DNA of 37,645 bases from an uncultured Planctomycetaceae bacterium (GTDB lineage: Bacteria; Planctomycetota; Planctomycetia; Gemmatales; Gemmataceae), in contig CAJCCR010000189.1 of the NCBI GenBank assembly GCA_903960945.1, positions 1-37,645 on the forward strand. The letters run 5' to 3'. The translations under genes and the position numbers were made by a program. Numbering within the stretch: position 1 is the stretch's first letter; every line of letters begins with the position of its first letter. Below, piece after piece: positions 25,691 to 33,881 of the stretch. The notes beneath the pieces were generated by a model. It did no database searches and was not told where the DNA came from. It saw only the letters and a list, made by a program, of their open reading frames with translations.

Positions 25691-26122
25691 CTATACTTTG
25701 AATTCAACAGGTTTTTGGGCATGATGTGGATGCTCCGTACCTGCGTAAATTTTAAGCTTAATAATTTGATGTCTAGCTAAAGGCGTTTTAGGCATCATCC
25801 TTTTAACCGCTTCGCGAATAATACGATCAGGATGATTTGCAAGCCAATCTTTAGCGGAAGCCGATTTCAAACCACCGGGGTAGTGAGTATACCAGCGATA
25901 TACTTTCGTATTTATCTTTTTACCAGTAAACCGCAGTTTTGATGCATTCAAAACAATTACAAATTCACCCGTATCGTGATGATGGGTAAATTCAGGACGG
26001 TGTTTGCCACGCAACAAATTAGCAATTTGTACAGCCAATCTGCCTACAATTTGATCCGCAGCATCAATTACCAGCCATCGTTTCTCAGGTTCCTGAGAAG
26101 GCTTTGCCATATATGTCTTCAT
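25691..26122 (-). CDS. rplM: 50S ribosomal protein L13 (uL13)
   Basis: Early-assembly large-subunit ribosomal protein. Recognisable segments are [26 protein letters not shown], the [25 protein letters not shown] block, [16 protein letters not shown] and [31 protein letters not shown]. I start at ATG 26122 (143 aa, [10 protein letters not shown]), which has GGAG 7 nt upstream and fits the promoter; the frame is open to 26143, but that longer start has no such site. First gene of the rplM-rpsI operon. Confidence 0.97.
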   Translation of the reverse strand: [143 protein letters not shown]

Positions 26123-26149
26123 AATAATCTCCACAATGACCAAATAATT

Positions 26150-26177
26150 ATTTTATTTTTAGAAAATAAAATGTCAA
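26150..26177 (-). promoter_or_regulatory. Probable sigma70-type promoter of rplM-rpsI
   Basis: On the minus strand: perfect TTGACA (26177-26172), 16-bp A/T-rich spacer, TAAAAT (26155-26150). Transcription would begin near 26143, giving a leader of about 20 nt before the rplM ATG at 26122, which carries its ribosome site. Confidence 0.6.
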
Positions 26178-26649
26178 TAAGCATTAAAATATAGTTCATA
26201 ATGCTTTGGTCACTTTTACATCAGTAAACCTTATTAATTTCTTTTTATAATAATGATGGATAAATAGCCATACATTTTGCATAATAATTCATTGTGTGGT
26301 AAAGACTTATGTTTTGTGGGGTTTTAAGAAAGAAGTAGCTGTATTTGTGAAGCATTAATGATTTTTTGTGCTAATTAACCTATTATTTAAGAGTTAAACG
26401 GTTCTACGAGTTTAAAAGTTAAGATGAATTAGGCCAGTATTGATAAGGGTGTTTTGTAACAGGCTGTTTTTCTTTGTTTTGGGCTTTATTTTTCGAAGTT
26501 TTGGCAATATCCGTTACAAATTGCATATATTTGGCTAATTTTGAAAATAATGTTTACTGGTTCGTAGTCTCTTTGGGTTTTTTGCTTCATAAATAACATT
26601 TTCTTTTTTTATTCGCTTATTTTATGCGAAAACCTCGTTTATTTCATTA
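26178..26649. other. Non-coding divergent region between rplM and rny
   Basis: About 470 bp, strongly A/T-rich, between the rplM promoter and the rny ribosome site. I see no ORF of note, tRNA, riboswitch or repeat array. A weak promoter candidate for rny is TTGGCA (26501-26506) with a 17-bp spacer to CATATA (26524-26529). If used, it leaves a 5' leader of more than 120 nt before rny. Confidence 0.4.
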
Positions 26650-26663
26650 ATAGAGGTGAAAAA

Positions 26664-28226
26664 GTGACTGCTGAACAACTTGTATATATTTTTCTGAGTG
26701 GATTGGTTTTTAGCGTAATAGGCTATGCCATTGCTACGGTTTTTTACCGTGCCAAGCTAAATAGTTTAAATGCTGACAATAATTCGTTAATTAATGAAGC
26801 AAAGGCTAAAGCTGACAAAATAATCAAAGATGCTGAATTATTTTCAAAAGAGGATAGCCTTCGAAGGAAAGAAGAACTTAATAAAAGTTTCGAAAATATT
26901 CGCCTAGATTTACGTGATCAAGAAAAGCGCCTTGAAAAGCGTGAAGACGCCATCGAGGATAAAGCAAGGGATATGCTTAAACGAGAACGTTTAACCGAGG
27001 TCCTTCAAAATCAGTTGCAAGATCGAAAAAATGAAACCGAAGTAAAAAATAAAAAGTTTGCAGAGATTCTCGAAAAACAAGAAAAGAGATTACTAGATAT
27101 CTCTGGTATTTCGCGTGATCATGCCGAAAAAATGCTTTTTGAAAACTTGGAAAGAACTCTTAGCAAACAAGTTGCTGATAAGTTGAAAAAACATGATGAT
27201 CATCTCAAAGATTCTGCCAAGGAATCTGCCAGGAAAATTCTTGCTATGGCTGTTCAACGTTATGCATCGCAGCATTCTGTTGAAAGTACTGTAAGTACCG
27301 TTGATATTCCAAACGATGATATCAAAGGCAGAATAATTGGGCGTGAAGGCCGCAATATTCGAACTTTCCAAAATGTTACCGGTGTTGATCTGATTGTTGA
27401 CGATACTCCAGGCGTAGTGGTCGTTAGTGCTTTTGATAGTGTAAGGCGCGAGATAGCTAGGCTTTCGTTATTAAAGCTTATTCAAGATGGTCGAATCCAC
27501 CCTACTAAAATCGAAGAGGTAGTAAAAGAATCACAAGAAGAGATGGAAAAGCACATTATGGAAGTGGGGCGTGAAGCCCTTAATGAAGTAGGTATGGGGC
27601 CATTGAATGATAAACTTGTTCAATTGCTCGGTCGTTTGAAATTTCGAACCAGTTACAGTCAAAATGTACTGCGGCATAGCATTGAAGTTGCGTTTCTTGC
27701 AGGAATGCTTGCAGATGAATTGGGGTTAGACGGTAGACTCGCTCGTAAATGCGGTTTGCTGCATGATATTGGCAAAGCTGCAGATCACGAAATGGAAGGT
27801 GGCCATCCTAAAATTGGTGCTGAACTTGCGCGTAAATATGGCGAAAGTAACCCCGATGTTTTACATGCCATTGCAGGCCATCACGACGATATAACTGTTG
27901 ATCACATCTACACTGTTTTAGTTGCAACTGCGGATGCAATAAGTGCAGCAAGGCCCGGCGCTCGTAGAGAAACACTTGAAAAATATGTTAAGCGTTTAGA
28001 AGAACTTGAAGCCATTGCTTGTGGTTTTCCAGATGTTGAACAGGCATTTGCAATTCAAGCCGGCAGGGAACTTCGTGTGATAGCCAGTGCGGCTCGTACC
28101 ACCGATGAACAGGCGATTAAAACTTGCCACGACATCGCACGTGCCATTGAAGACCAGATGAATTACCCGGGTGAAATTAAAGTGACAGTTATTCGTGAAT
28201 TAAGAGTGGTCGATGTCGCAAAATAA
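26664..28226 (+). CDS. rny: Ribonuclease Y
   Basis: Membrane-anchored endoribonuclease that starts mRNA decay. Domain order is standard: an N-terminal membrane helix ([23 protein letters not shown]), a long charged coiled coil to about residue 200 with the [15 protein letters not shown] element, a KH RNA-binding domain ([31 protein letters not shown]), and an HD domain with His367-Asp368 in [18 protein letters not shown]. The end [18 protein letters not shown]-type segment and [18 protein letters not shown] are typical. Length 520 aa is the family norm. The GTG start at 26664 follows GAGGTG. Its end overlaps the next gene by 14 nt. Confidence 0.97.
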   Translation: MTAEQLVYIFLSGLVFSVIGYAIATVFYRAKLNSLNADNNSLINEAKAKADKIIKDAELFSKEDSLRRKEELNKSFENIRLDLRDQEKRLEKREDAIEDKARDMLKRERLTEVLQNQLQDRKNETEVKNKKFAEILEKQEKRLLDISGISRDHAEKMLFENLERTLSKQVADKLKKHDDHLKDSAKESARKILAMAVQRYASQHSVESTVSTVDIPNDDIKGRIIGREGRNIRTFQNVTGVDLIVDDTPGVVVVSAFDSVRREIARLSLLKLIQDGRIHPTKIEEVVKESQEEMEKHIMEVGREALNEVGMGPLNDKLVQLLGRLKFRTSYSQNVLRHSIEVAFLAGMLADELGLDGRLARKCGLLHDIGKAADHEMEGGHPKIGAELARKYGESNPDVLHAIAGHHDDITVDHIYTVLVATADAISAARPGARRETLEKYVKRLEELEAIACGFPDVEQAFAIQAGRELRVIASAARTTDEQAIKTCHDIARAIEDQMNYPGEIKVTVIRELRVVDVAK

Positions 28227-29082
28227 TTTGCCAAAGATTTTGAAAGTGTTGATGCTGGGAGATATTGTCGGGGCTCCTGGGGTGAACATTTTGGTAAGTT
28301 ATCTTCTTGCTATCAAGAAAAGTATGGGGCTAGATTTGGTTATAGCGAATGCTGAAAACGCTGCTGGTGGATCTGGCCTTACCCCATCAATATTCAAAAA
28401 ACTAAAAGCTGCGGGCGTTGATCTCTTTACTTTGGGAGATCACATTTACAAAAAGCAAGAAATTGTAAATACGCTTATATCTGAAAACTGCATCTGTAAG
28501 CCTGCGAATTATCCCTCATCTTCTCCTGGAAAAATCTTCGCTTTCACTAACACCGTTGATGGATTTACCGTTGCAGTGGTTTCATTAATGGGTAGAACTT
28601 TTATGCGACCGGTGGATTGCCCTTTTTCATCTGCAGAAAAAATAATTCCCGAAGTCCAAAAGCAAACTAATGTAATAATTGTTGATATTCATGCTGAGGC
28701 AACCTCCGATAAATATTTGATGGGCCACTTCTTAAAAGGTAAAGTTTCTGCAGTTTTAGGGACCCATACTCATGTGCAAACTGCTGACGAACAAATTCTT
28801 GGTGAAGGCACAGCTTTTATTTGCGATTTAGGAATGACTGGACCTTATGACAGTGTATTGGGTCGGTGTATTGAACCAGTTACCGCAACAACAATTTCTT
28901 TTTTACCCAATCAATTTTCTGTTGCATCAGGCGATGTTAGAATGTCCGGCGTTGTTCTTGAAATAAATGCAGCGACAGGAAAGACTGATTCAATTAGCCG
29001 TGTTCAGTTTTGTGATAAAGATCTTCAAGAAAAATATAATGGAACTGAAGATAAGAAATTAGTTCTTCAGCCTTCGCCATGA
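28213..29082 (+). CDS. YmdB-family metallophosphoesterase
   Basis: Binuclear metal phosphoesterase of the TIGR00282/YmdB family; B. subtilis YmdB hydrolyses cyclic nucleotides and affects biofilm and motility choice. Metal-site elements in order: [10 protein letters not shown] (Asp), ANAENAAGG (Glu-Asn), [11 protein letters not shown] (His), [11 protein letters not shown] (His) and [12 protein letters not shown] (two His). The motif usually written GNH reads GDH here, so a metal-ligand Asn is replaced by Asp. At 289 aa the length is a little above the usual 265-275. It starts within the end of rny, and its stop overlaps the next start (ATGA), which points to tight coupling. RNase Y-YmdB pairing is a conserved neighbourhood. 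Confidence 0.92.
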   Translation: MSQNNLPKILKVLMLGDIVGAPGVNILVSYLLAIKKSMGLDLVIANAENAAGGSGLTPSIFKKLKAAGVDLFTLGDHIYKKQEIVNTLISENCICKPANYPSSSPGKIFAFTNTVDGFTVAVVSLMGRTFMRPVDCPFSSAEKIIPEVQKQTNVIIVDIHAEATSDKYLMGHFLKGKVSAVLGTHTHVQTADEQILGEGTAFICDLGMTGPYDSVLGRCIEPVTATTISFLPNQFSVASGDVRMSGVVLEINAATGKTDSISRVQFCDKDLQEKYNGTEDKKLVLQPSP

Positions 29083-30401
29083 TTTCAGATAAGCAGTTGA
29101 ACCAATTTGTTAATCAACTCCAGGAAAAACAATCGCGGATAATGGTTGTTGGCCTTGGATATACAGGACTTCCACTTGCAGAGTGCGTAGTCAAAGCAGG
29201 GTTTAAAGTTGTTGGTTACGATACAAATATAAATAAAGTTGAAATGCTGATTCGCGGGAGAAGTTATCTCGAAACAATTTCAGCAGTTAGAGTTCAAGAG
29301 TTATTAGATACTGGAAGATTTACAGTAACCAGCGACATTTCATGTGAAGATCCTTGTGATGTTTATTGGGTCTGCGTTCCAACTCCGCTTTTAAATGGTG
29401 CCCCTGCTCTTGATAGTTTTTGTGACGCGATTACTTCGATAAGAACCATAGCTACAAAACCTTTTTTAGTGGTTATTTCTAGCACATCATTCCCCGGTAC
29501 AACACGCACCATTGGATTGAGTATTTTGGAAAAAGAAAACCAAGAACCAAGGGTCGATTTTTTTCTTGTTTTTAGTCCGGAAAGAGAAGATCCAGGTAAC
29601 TGCGCATTTACCACCAAGACTTTGCCGAGAGTTTTTGGGGCTCTTGATGATGAGTCTTCAAAAGTCGCCAAGGTTTTATTTAATCAATTGTTTGATGAAG
29701 TTCATCAGGCAAGTTCGATTGAAGCTGCTGAAGCATCAAAGTTGGTGGAAAATGTTTATCGTGCTGTAAATATAGCTTTAGCAAATGAGTGGGATGAGAT
29801 TTGTAAGGGATTAAATCTTGATGTATGGGAAGTAATTAAGCTTGCCGCCACCAAACCTTTTGGCTTTCAGGCGTTTTATCCCGGGCCAGGCGTTGGGGGG
29901 CATTGCATTCCTGTGGACCCGTATTATCTTCTTTCAAAGCTTAAAAGTGTGGGCGCAAATGCAGGGCTTATTAATCTTGCTTGTGATTTAAACAAAAAAA
30001 GACCACAAATGATTGTAAAGAAAATCGAAGCATTTTTGGAAAACAGATCAAAATCAATCAATGGGTCTAATTTGTTGTTGATTGGGCTGGGTTACAAGAA
30101 AAATATAAGTGATTTGCGTGAATCCCCAGCGATTGAAATTTTTGATTTACTATTAAATCGGGGCTGCAATTTAAAATGGCATGATCCTTTGATTGCGAGT
30201 AATCTTTCTCAGAGGGATGTTCAAAGAGAGTTAGATTTAAGTCCGCAATTATTAAAAAGTCAAGATCTGTGCGTCATACTTGCTGATCATGATCTGATTG
30301 ATTGGGATATGGTTTTGAATTACTCGATTTTTATATTAGATACTAGAAATAAGTTCGCAAATTGTGATAGCTCGATGATTGAAAAAATAATCAATTTTTA
30401 G
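29079..30401 (+). CDS. Nucleotide-sugar dehydrogenase (UDP-glucose/UDP-HexNAc dehydrogenase family, WbpA-like)
   Basis: NAD-dependent two-step oxidation of a nucleotide sugar C6 alcohol to the acid, for surface polysaccharide. Rossmann motif MVVGLGYTGLPLAE near residue 24, cofactor-proximal GYDTN, the linker VCVPTPL, the FSPEREDPG segment, and the catalytic Cys276 in PGPGVGGHCIPVDPYYL; the C-terminal domain has LLIGLGYKKNISDLRESPAIEI. The combination FYPGPGVGGHCIPVDP resembles UDP-N-acetylglucosamine 6-dehydrogenases (WbpA/TviB type) more than UDP-glucose dehydrogenases; this choice is inference. Its start overlaps the stop of the YmdB gene by 4 nt. No other sugar gene is nearby. It converges with the giant FHA gene, leaving 3 nt between. 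Confidence 0.88.
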   Translation: MISDKQLNQFVNQLQEKQSRIMVVGLGYTGLPLAECVVKAGFKVVGYDTNINKVEMLIRGRSYLETISAVRVQELLDTGRFTVTSDISCEDPCDVYWVCVPTPLLNGAPALDSFCDAITSIRTIATKPFLVVISSTSFPGTTRTIGLSILEKENQEPRVDFFLVFSPEREDPGNCAFTTKTLPRVFGALDDESSKVAKVLFNQLFDEVHQASSIEAAEASKLVENVYRAVNIALANEWDEICKGLNLDVWEVIKLAATKPFGFQAFYPGPGVGGHCIPVDPYYLLSKLKSVGANAGLINLACDLNKKRPQMIVKKIEAFLENRSKSINGSNLLLIGLGYKKNISDLRESPAIEIFDLLLNRGCNLKWHDPLIASNLSQRDVQRELDLSPQLLKSQDLCVILADHDLIDWDMVLNYSIFILDTRNKFANCDSSMIEKIINF

Positions 30402-30404
30402 ATT

Positions 30405-33400
30405 TTAAGCAGATAGTTTTAAGGACTGTTCACGGTTTTCCGATAGGTTCAATCTGATAAAATTTTTGTAATTCGACTCCCAATCTTCTGTGATTTGTAA
30501 CTCTAATGCTGTTTTTGTTACCCATTCGTTTAGATCTACCGTTATTTTTCCAGATGCTATTTCTTCAATCCAGACGATGTAATCATTAAAACTATTGTCC
30601 AAGGTGAGTTTTAAGTTTTGTTTTTCTTCATGGTTGTACAACCATTTCAAAACTTCCCCTGCAAGGATTGAAATATCATTTTTGAAACTATTTCCATCGT
30701 GTAATTCATTCGAAAATAGCCATGTTGGACAACCAACTCCAATCCATTTGATACACCCTTCGCCTGTAATAATTAGAGAAGACTGATGGATTGGGCCATA
30801 AACCAAACCTGCTCCATGAATTGATGCTAATCCTGAAATGGTTTGTAAAACTAGATTTAACCATACATCTGGTTTTTGGTGGACCGAAGCCCATTCTGAT
30901 TGGTTAATTCCTTGAATAAGCTCAACTAAAACCGCAGGCCTTCCCTGTATTTCCAATACTTCATATGTGGAGGCCACATTTTCATGATGAAGATTAATAG
31001 CTGCACTAAATCGTTGTCTGAATTCGTCTGGGTGATAGGGATCAGAAAGTTCCGATTCAGAAAGATGCCTGAGGAGACATTCTGTTTTTCTGATGGGATC
31101 AAATACTTGGAAAATATATTCTTTGCTCGTTGATGAAAGTTTGTCAATGACTCGAAAACGATCGATCATCAGTCCATTAATATTGCCTGCTTCGATAAGA
31201 GCCAATTGATAAAAGGTTAAATAACCACCATTTAGCAATGCTTGCCTGAGTGATTTTCTGGTTTTTTTCGCCTCGGTCATAAGGGCAATCAGTGTATCAG
31301 ACTCTACCAAACCCAAGGATATAAGCTGATTTCCAAGTTTGTTGTCAGAAGGTTCTATGGGGTCAAGTATCGACTGGGAACGATTGTCCTGGTTTAAATC
31401 TGGGCGGCTAAGTGCATTATCAAAATATCCAGATGCCATTGAATTGGAAATTGTTCCGGATAAATCTTTAATTTTATTACGATACCATGCCCGCATATCA
31501 TCAAGGTGGCGATGAACTTCTTTTGTTTGTGCGAGTACTTCACCTTCTTTTTCGCGAAGGTTGTGTTCTTTTTTGGATAAGTTGTCTGTTTGTTGTTGCA
31601 GAATTTGAGCTTGAGTTTCAAACTTTGCTTGTTTTCTTTCCAACTCGGATTCACCAGTTTGCAATGCTAATTTGATTTCAATTAGATTGTGTTGCCATTC
31701 GATGAGTTGTTGCTTGAAAGAAGCAATTGAAAGGCGGTGCTCTTCTCTTGCTTTGATTATTTTGCTTTCAGAGTCTTGGGAACGGTTTTGTTGATCGCGG
31801 GATTCTTTAAGCAATAATTCGAGTTCTTCCCTAGCAATTTTGGCGTAGTCATGGAATTCCCTAAGGTGTTCCTGAAGTAAATCTCTGGCCCCTAAAAGCC
31901 TGGAGAGGCAGTTTTCTGCACCTGCCATAAGGTCTGGGATATTTTCACATACGCCGCTGATTTCATTTTTAAAGTCAATTCCTTGAGCCAATTTAAGCTT
32001 TTCTATCTCAAGATTTGCAATTTGAACTTCCTCAAGAGCAGCTTTTTCTTCTTCAAGCCTTTGAAGTGCTTCGAATATCTCTTTTTTGATTAATTCATGT
32101 CCATGATTTTCAGTTTCCATTCTAAATTTTACGGAATCGATATCAGTGGTTTTTTTGAGCAATTCTTGTTTAGATTTTTCGAAGTCATCTCTGGCAGAGG
32201 TTAACTGCATTACAAGGTTGCTATGTTCATTTTCCATTTCTTCATTTCGGGTTTGCAGTGAAATGATTTGATTTGAAAGCAAAGCGTCTTTTTCGTTTAG
32301 GGCGGATTCTTTTAATTGAATATCTTCAATTCTTTTTCGAAGAATCTCTTGCATTTGAGCCAGATTTTTTTCAACTGAATCGGTTTGTTTGATCTTGTTA
32401 TCTTGGATGTTTTTGAAATCTTCTATTTCTTTTTTTGCATCTTCAAGTGATTTTCTTGTAGCCTCGATTTCGTATTCTCGGTTTGCAAATGTGTTTTCTA
32501 AACTTCGTAGTGACAGTTCTTTTTGTTCAATTTCAAGAATGCGAGATTCTAAATAATGTTGGTTGTTTTTTAGCTCTTCTTTTTCCTGATTAATAAGCTC
32601 GAGACCAGAAGATAGTAAAACTTCTTTTTCAAGCAATTCGGTTTTGAATAATTCTGATTTTTCTTGCTTGATCAGCAAATCGGTTTCCAAAGATTGTATG
32701 GAAAGAAGTTTATTTTCTAGAATAGATTCTTTTTCGTCTATTCGAGCTTTGACATTTTCAAGGTAAAGTTTTACCTGAAATATCTCAGCCATCTGTTGTT
32801 CCAACTCTGAAGACTGCTTGATTATATTTTCGTTTTCTTGCTTTTTTGAAAGATATTCTTCCTCTAATAATTTCCGCTCTTCCTTGAGTTTGCAATATAA
32901 CGAGTCTATTTCTAGGGCCTGAGCTTCTAGTTCCCTGCTGTTTTTTTCTAAATCCTCGCTTCTGCGATCTACTTCAAGGGCTCGTTCATGCAAATTCCGG
33001 GTCTTTTGGTCTAATAAATCATGAAGGGTGGTTATAGTTTTTAAATCTGAATCGCTGGTTGTTGATTGTTGATTTGAATTAGATTTTAGTGTGTCTAATT
33101 CATTTCGAAGTAGAACTAGTTCTTCAGCGTAGGTTTTACTTTTAATAACTTGAAGGTTTAGCTGTTCAATTATGGATGATTTTTCCGATTCAAGTATGCT
33201 TTGTTTTGAAACGGTCTCAATTTCGCGTTCAGCAATTGTTCGATTATTTTCTAACAACGAACCTAATTCGATTTTTAATAGCTGATTCTTATTCTTTAGT
33301 TTCTTTATTAAATGTGACAAATGCCTTTTGCTTTTAAATTTAGTTTTTATTTTATTTACGGTTGCGGATTGTTCATTGATATTAAGAGTGATGTTTTCTG

Positions 33401-33761
33401 AGGGGGTGATTGCAGCTAAGGAATCAGTCACGATAAACGAAAATTCGTAATTACCAATATTTAGTTTGTCATTAGATTTTAGAATCGATTCTTGAAATGA
33501 ACTTCCGTTTAAAGTTAAACCAGAAAGAGGCGTAATGGATCGAACTAAAAGGCCTTTTGGTTTAACATAGTTTACTTGAAATAATAGCGCAGGTAGATCT
33601 AAGCCTGCTAATCGGAGTTCGCAACCAGCAACTGTGCCTACAAGAAATGTACTATGGATTGGAAAAGATTGAATTTGCTTGTTAAGGCACGAAAAAACCA
33701 TGGTTGCTTTGGAAGCAACATCGTGATGTTCAGGAATGAAAGGTAATTCATCTTCTTTCAT
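30405..33761 (-). CDS. Giant FHA-like / coiled-coil / MshEN-like / pseudokinase protein
   Basis: 1118 aa. Residues about 19-110 look like a degenerate FHA domain (FLVGTVAGCELRLAG, then LLVRSITPLSGLTLNGSSF and DKLNIGNYEFSFI). Residues about 145-760 are a nearly unbroken heptad-rich coiled coil full of Glu, Lys, Gln and Leu. Residues about 800-860 (GNQLISLGLVESDTLIALM, then SLRQALLNGGYLTFYQLALIEAG) resemble the MshEN/GspE N-terminal module. Residues about 863-1060 have protein-kinase shape (IDRFRVIDKL, AVLVELIQG, VLQTISGLASIHGAGLVYG), but the ATP-site Lys (now CLLRHL), the HRD Asp (YGPIHQSSLII) and DFG (WIGVGC) are all missing, so it is a pseudokinase. No membrane segment or signal. No good ribosome site is seen. 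Role unknown; a scaffold is my inference. Confidence 0.85.
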   Translation of the reverse strand: MKEDELPFIPEHHDVASKATMVFSCLNKQIQSFPIHSTFLVGTVAGCELRLAGLDLPALLFQVNYVKPKGLLVRSITPLSGLTLNGSSFQESILKSNDKLNIGNYEFSFIVTDSLAAITPSENITLNINEQSATVNKIKTKFKSKRHLSHLIKKLKNKNQLLKIELGSLLENNRTIAEREIETVSKQSILESEKSSIIEQLNLQVIKSKTYAEELVLLRNELDTLKSNSNQQSTTSDSDLKTITTLHDLLDQKTRNLHERALEVDRRSEDLEKNSRELEAQALEIDSLYCKLKEERKLLEEEYLSKKQENENIIKQSSELEQQMAEIFQVKLYLENVKARIDEKESILENKLLSIQSLETDLLIKQEKSELFKTELLEKEVLLSSGLELINQEKEELKNNQHYLESRILEIEQKELSLRSLENTFANREYEIEATRKSLEDAKKEIEDFKNIQDNKIKQTDSVEKNLAQMQEILRKRIEDIQLKESALNEKDALLSNQIISLQTRNEEMENEHSNLVMQLTSARDDFEKSKQELLKKTTDIDSVKFRMETENHGHELIKKEIFEALQRLEEEKAALEEVQIANLEIEKLKLAQGIDFKNEISGVCENIPDLMAGAENCLSRLLGARDLLQEHLREFHDYAKIAREELELLLKESRDQQNRSQDSESKIIKAREEHRLSIASFKQQLIEWQHNLIEIKLALQTGESELERKQAKFETQAQILQQQTDNLSKKEHNLREKEGEVLAQTKEVHRHLDDMRAWYRNKIKDLSGTISNSMASGYFDNALSRPDLNQDNRSQSILDPIEPSDNKLGNQLISLGLVESDTLIALMTEAKKTRKSLRQALLNGGYLTFYQLALIEAGNINGLMIDRFRVIDKLSSTSKEYIFQVFDPIRKTECLLRHLSESELSDPYHPDEFRQRFSAAINLHHENVASTYEVLEIQGRPAVLVELIQGINQSEWASVHQKPDVWLNLVLQTISGLASIHGAGLVYGPIHQSSLIITGEGCIKWIGVGCPTWLFSNELHDGNSFKNDISILAGEVLKWLYNHEEKQNLKLTLDNSFNDYIVWIEEIASGKITVDLNEWVTKTALELQITEDWESNYKNFIRLNLSENREQSLKLSA

Positions 33762-33813
33762 ACCAATGGTTTAAAAAAAATCAGTGGTAGTGTATAGGCC
33801 AATATTTAGGGGT

Positions 33814-33846
33814 GTGTTTCACCAACAAAAAGTAAGGTGAAAGCAC
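33814..33846. other. Inverted repeat between mutL and the giant FHA gene
   Basis: GTGTTTCACC (33814-33823) and GGTGAAAGCAC (33836-33846) can pair over 10 positions with one bulged base around a 12-nt loop. It lies in the 120-bp gap between two minus-strand genes. It lacks a following T-run, so it may be an attenuator, processing site or chance. Confidence 0.3.
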
Positions 33847-33881
33847 TCATCCTAAACGCCCTAAGCTTCCATGTCTGCCAT

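Noticed and set aside
26178-26649. Divergent region examined for a small RNA, riboswitch or CRISPR repeats
   Set aside because: No convincing stem-loop with terminator, no repeated units and no conserved motif could be recognised.
30378-30399. Hairpin ATTGA...TCAAT with T-run at the end of the nucleotide-sugar dehydrogenase gene, possible terminator
   Set aside because: Only a 5-bp stem with one G-C pair; too weak to call in AT-rich DNA.
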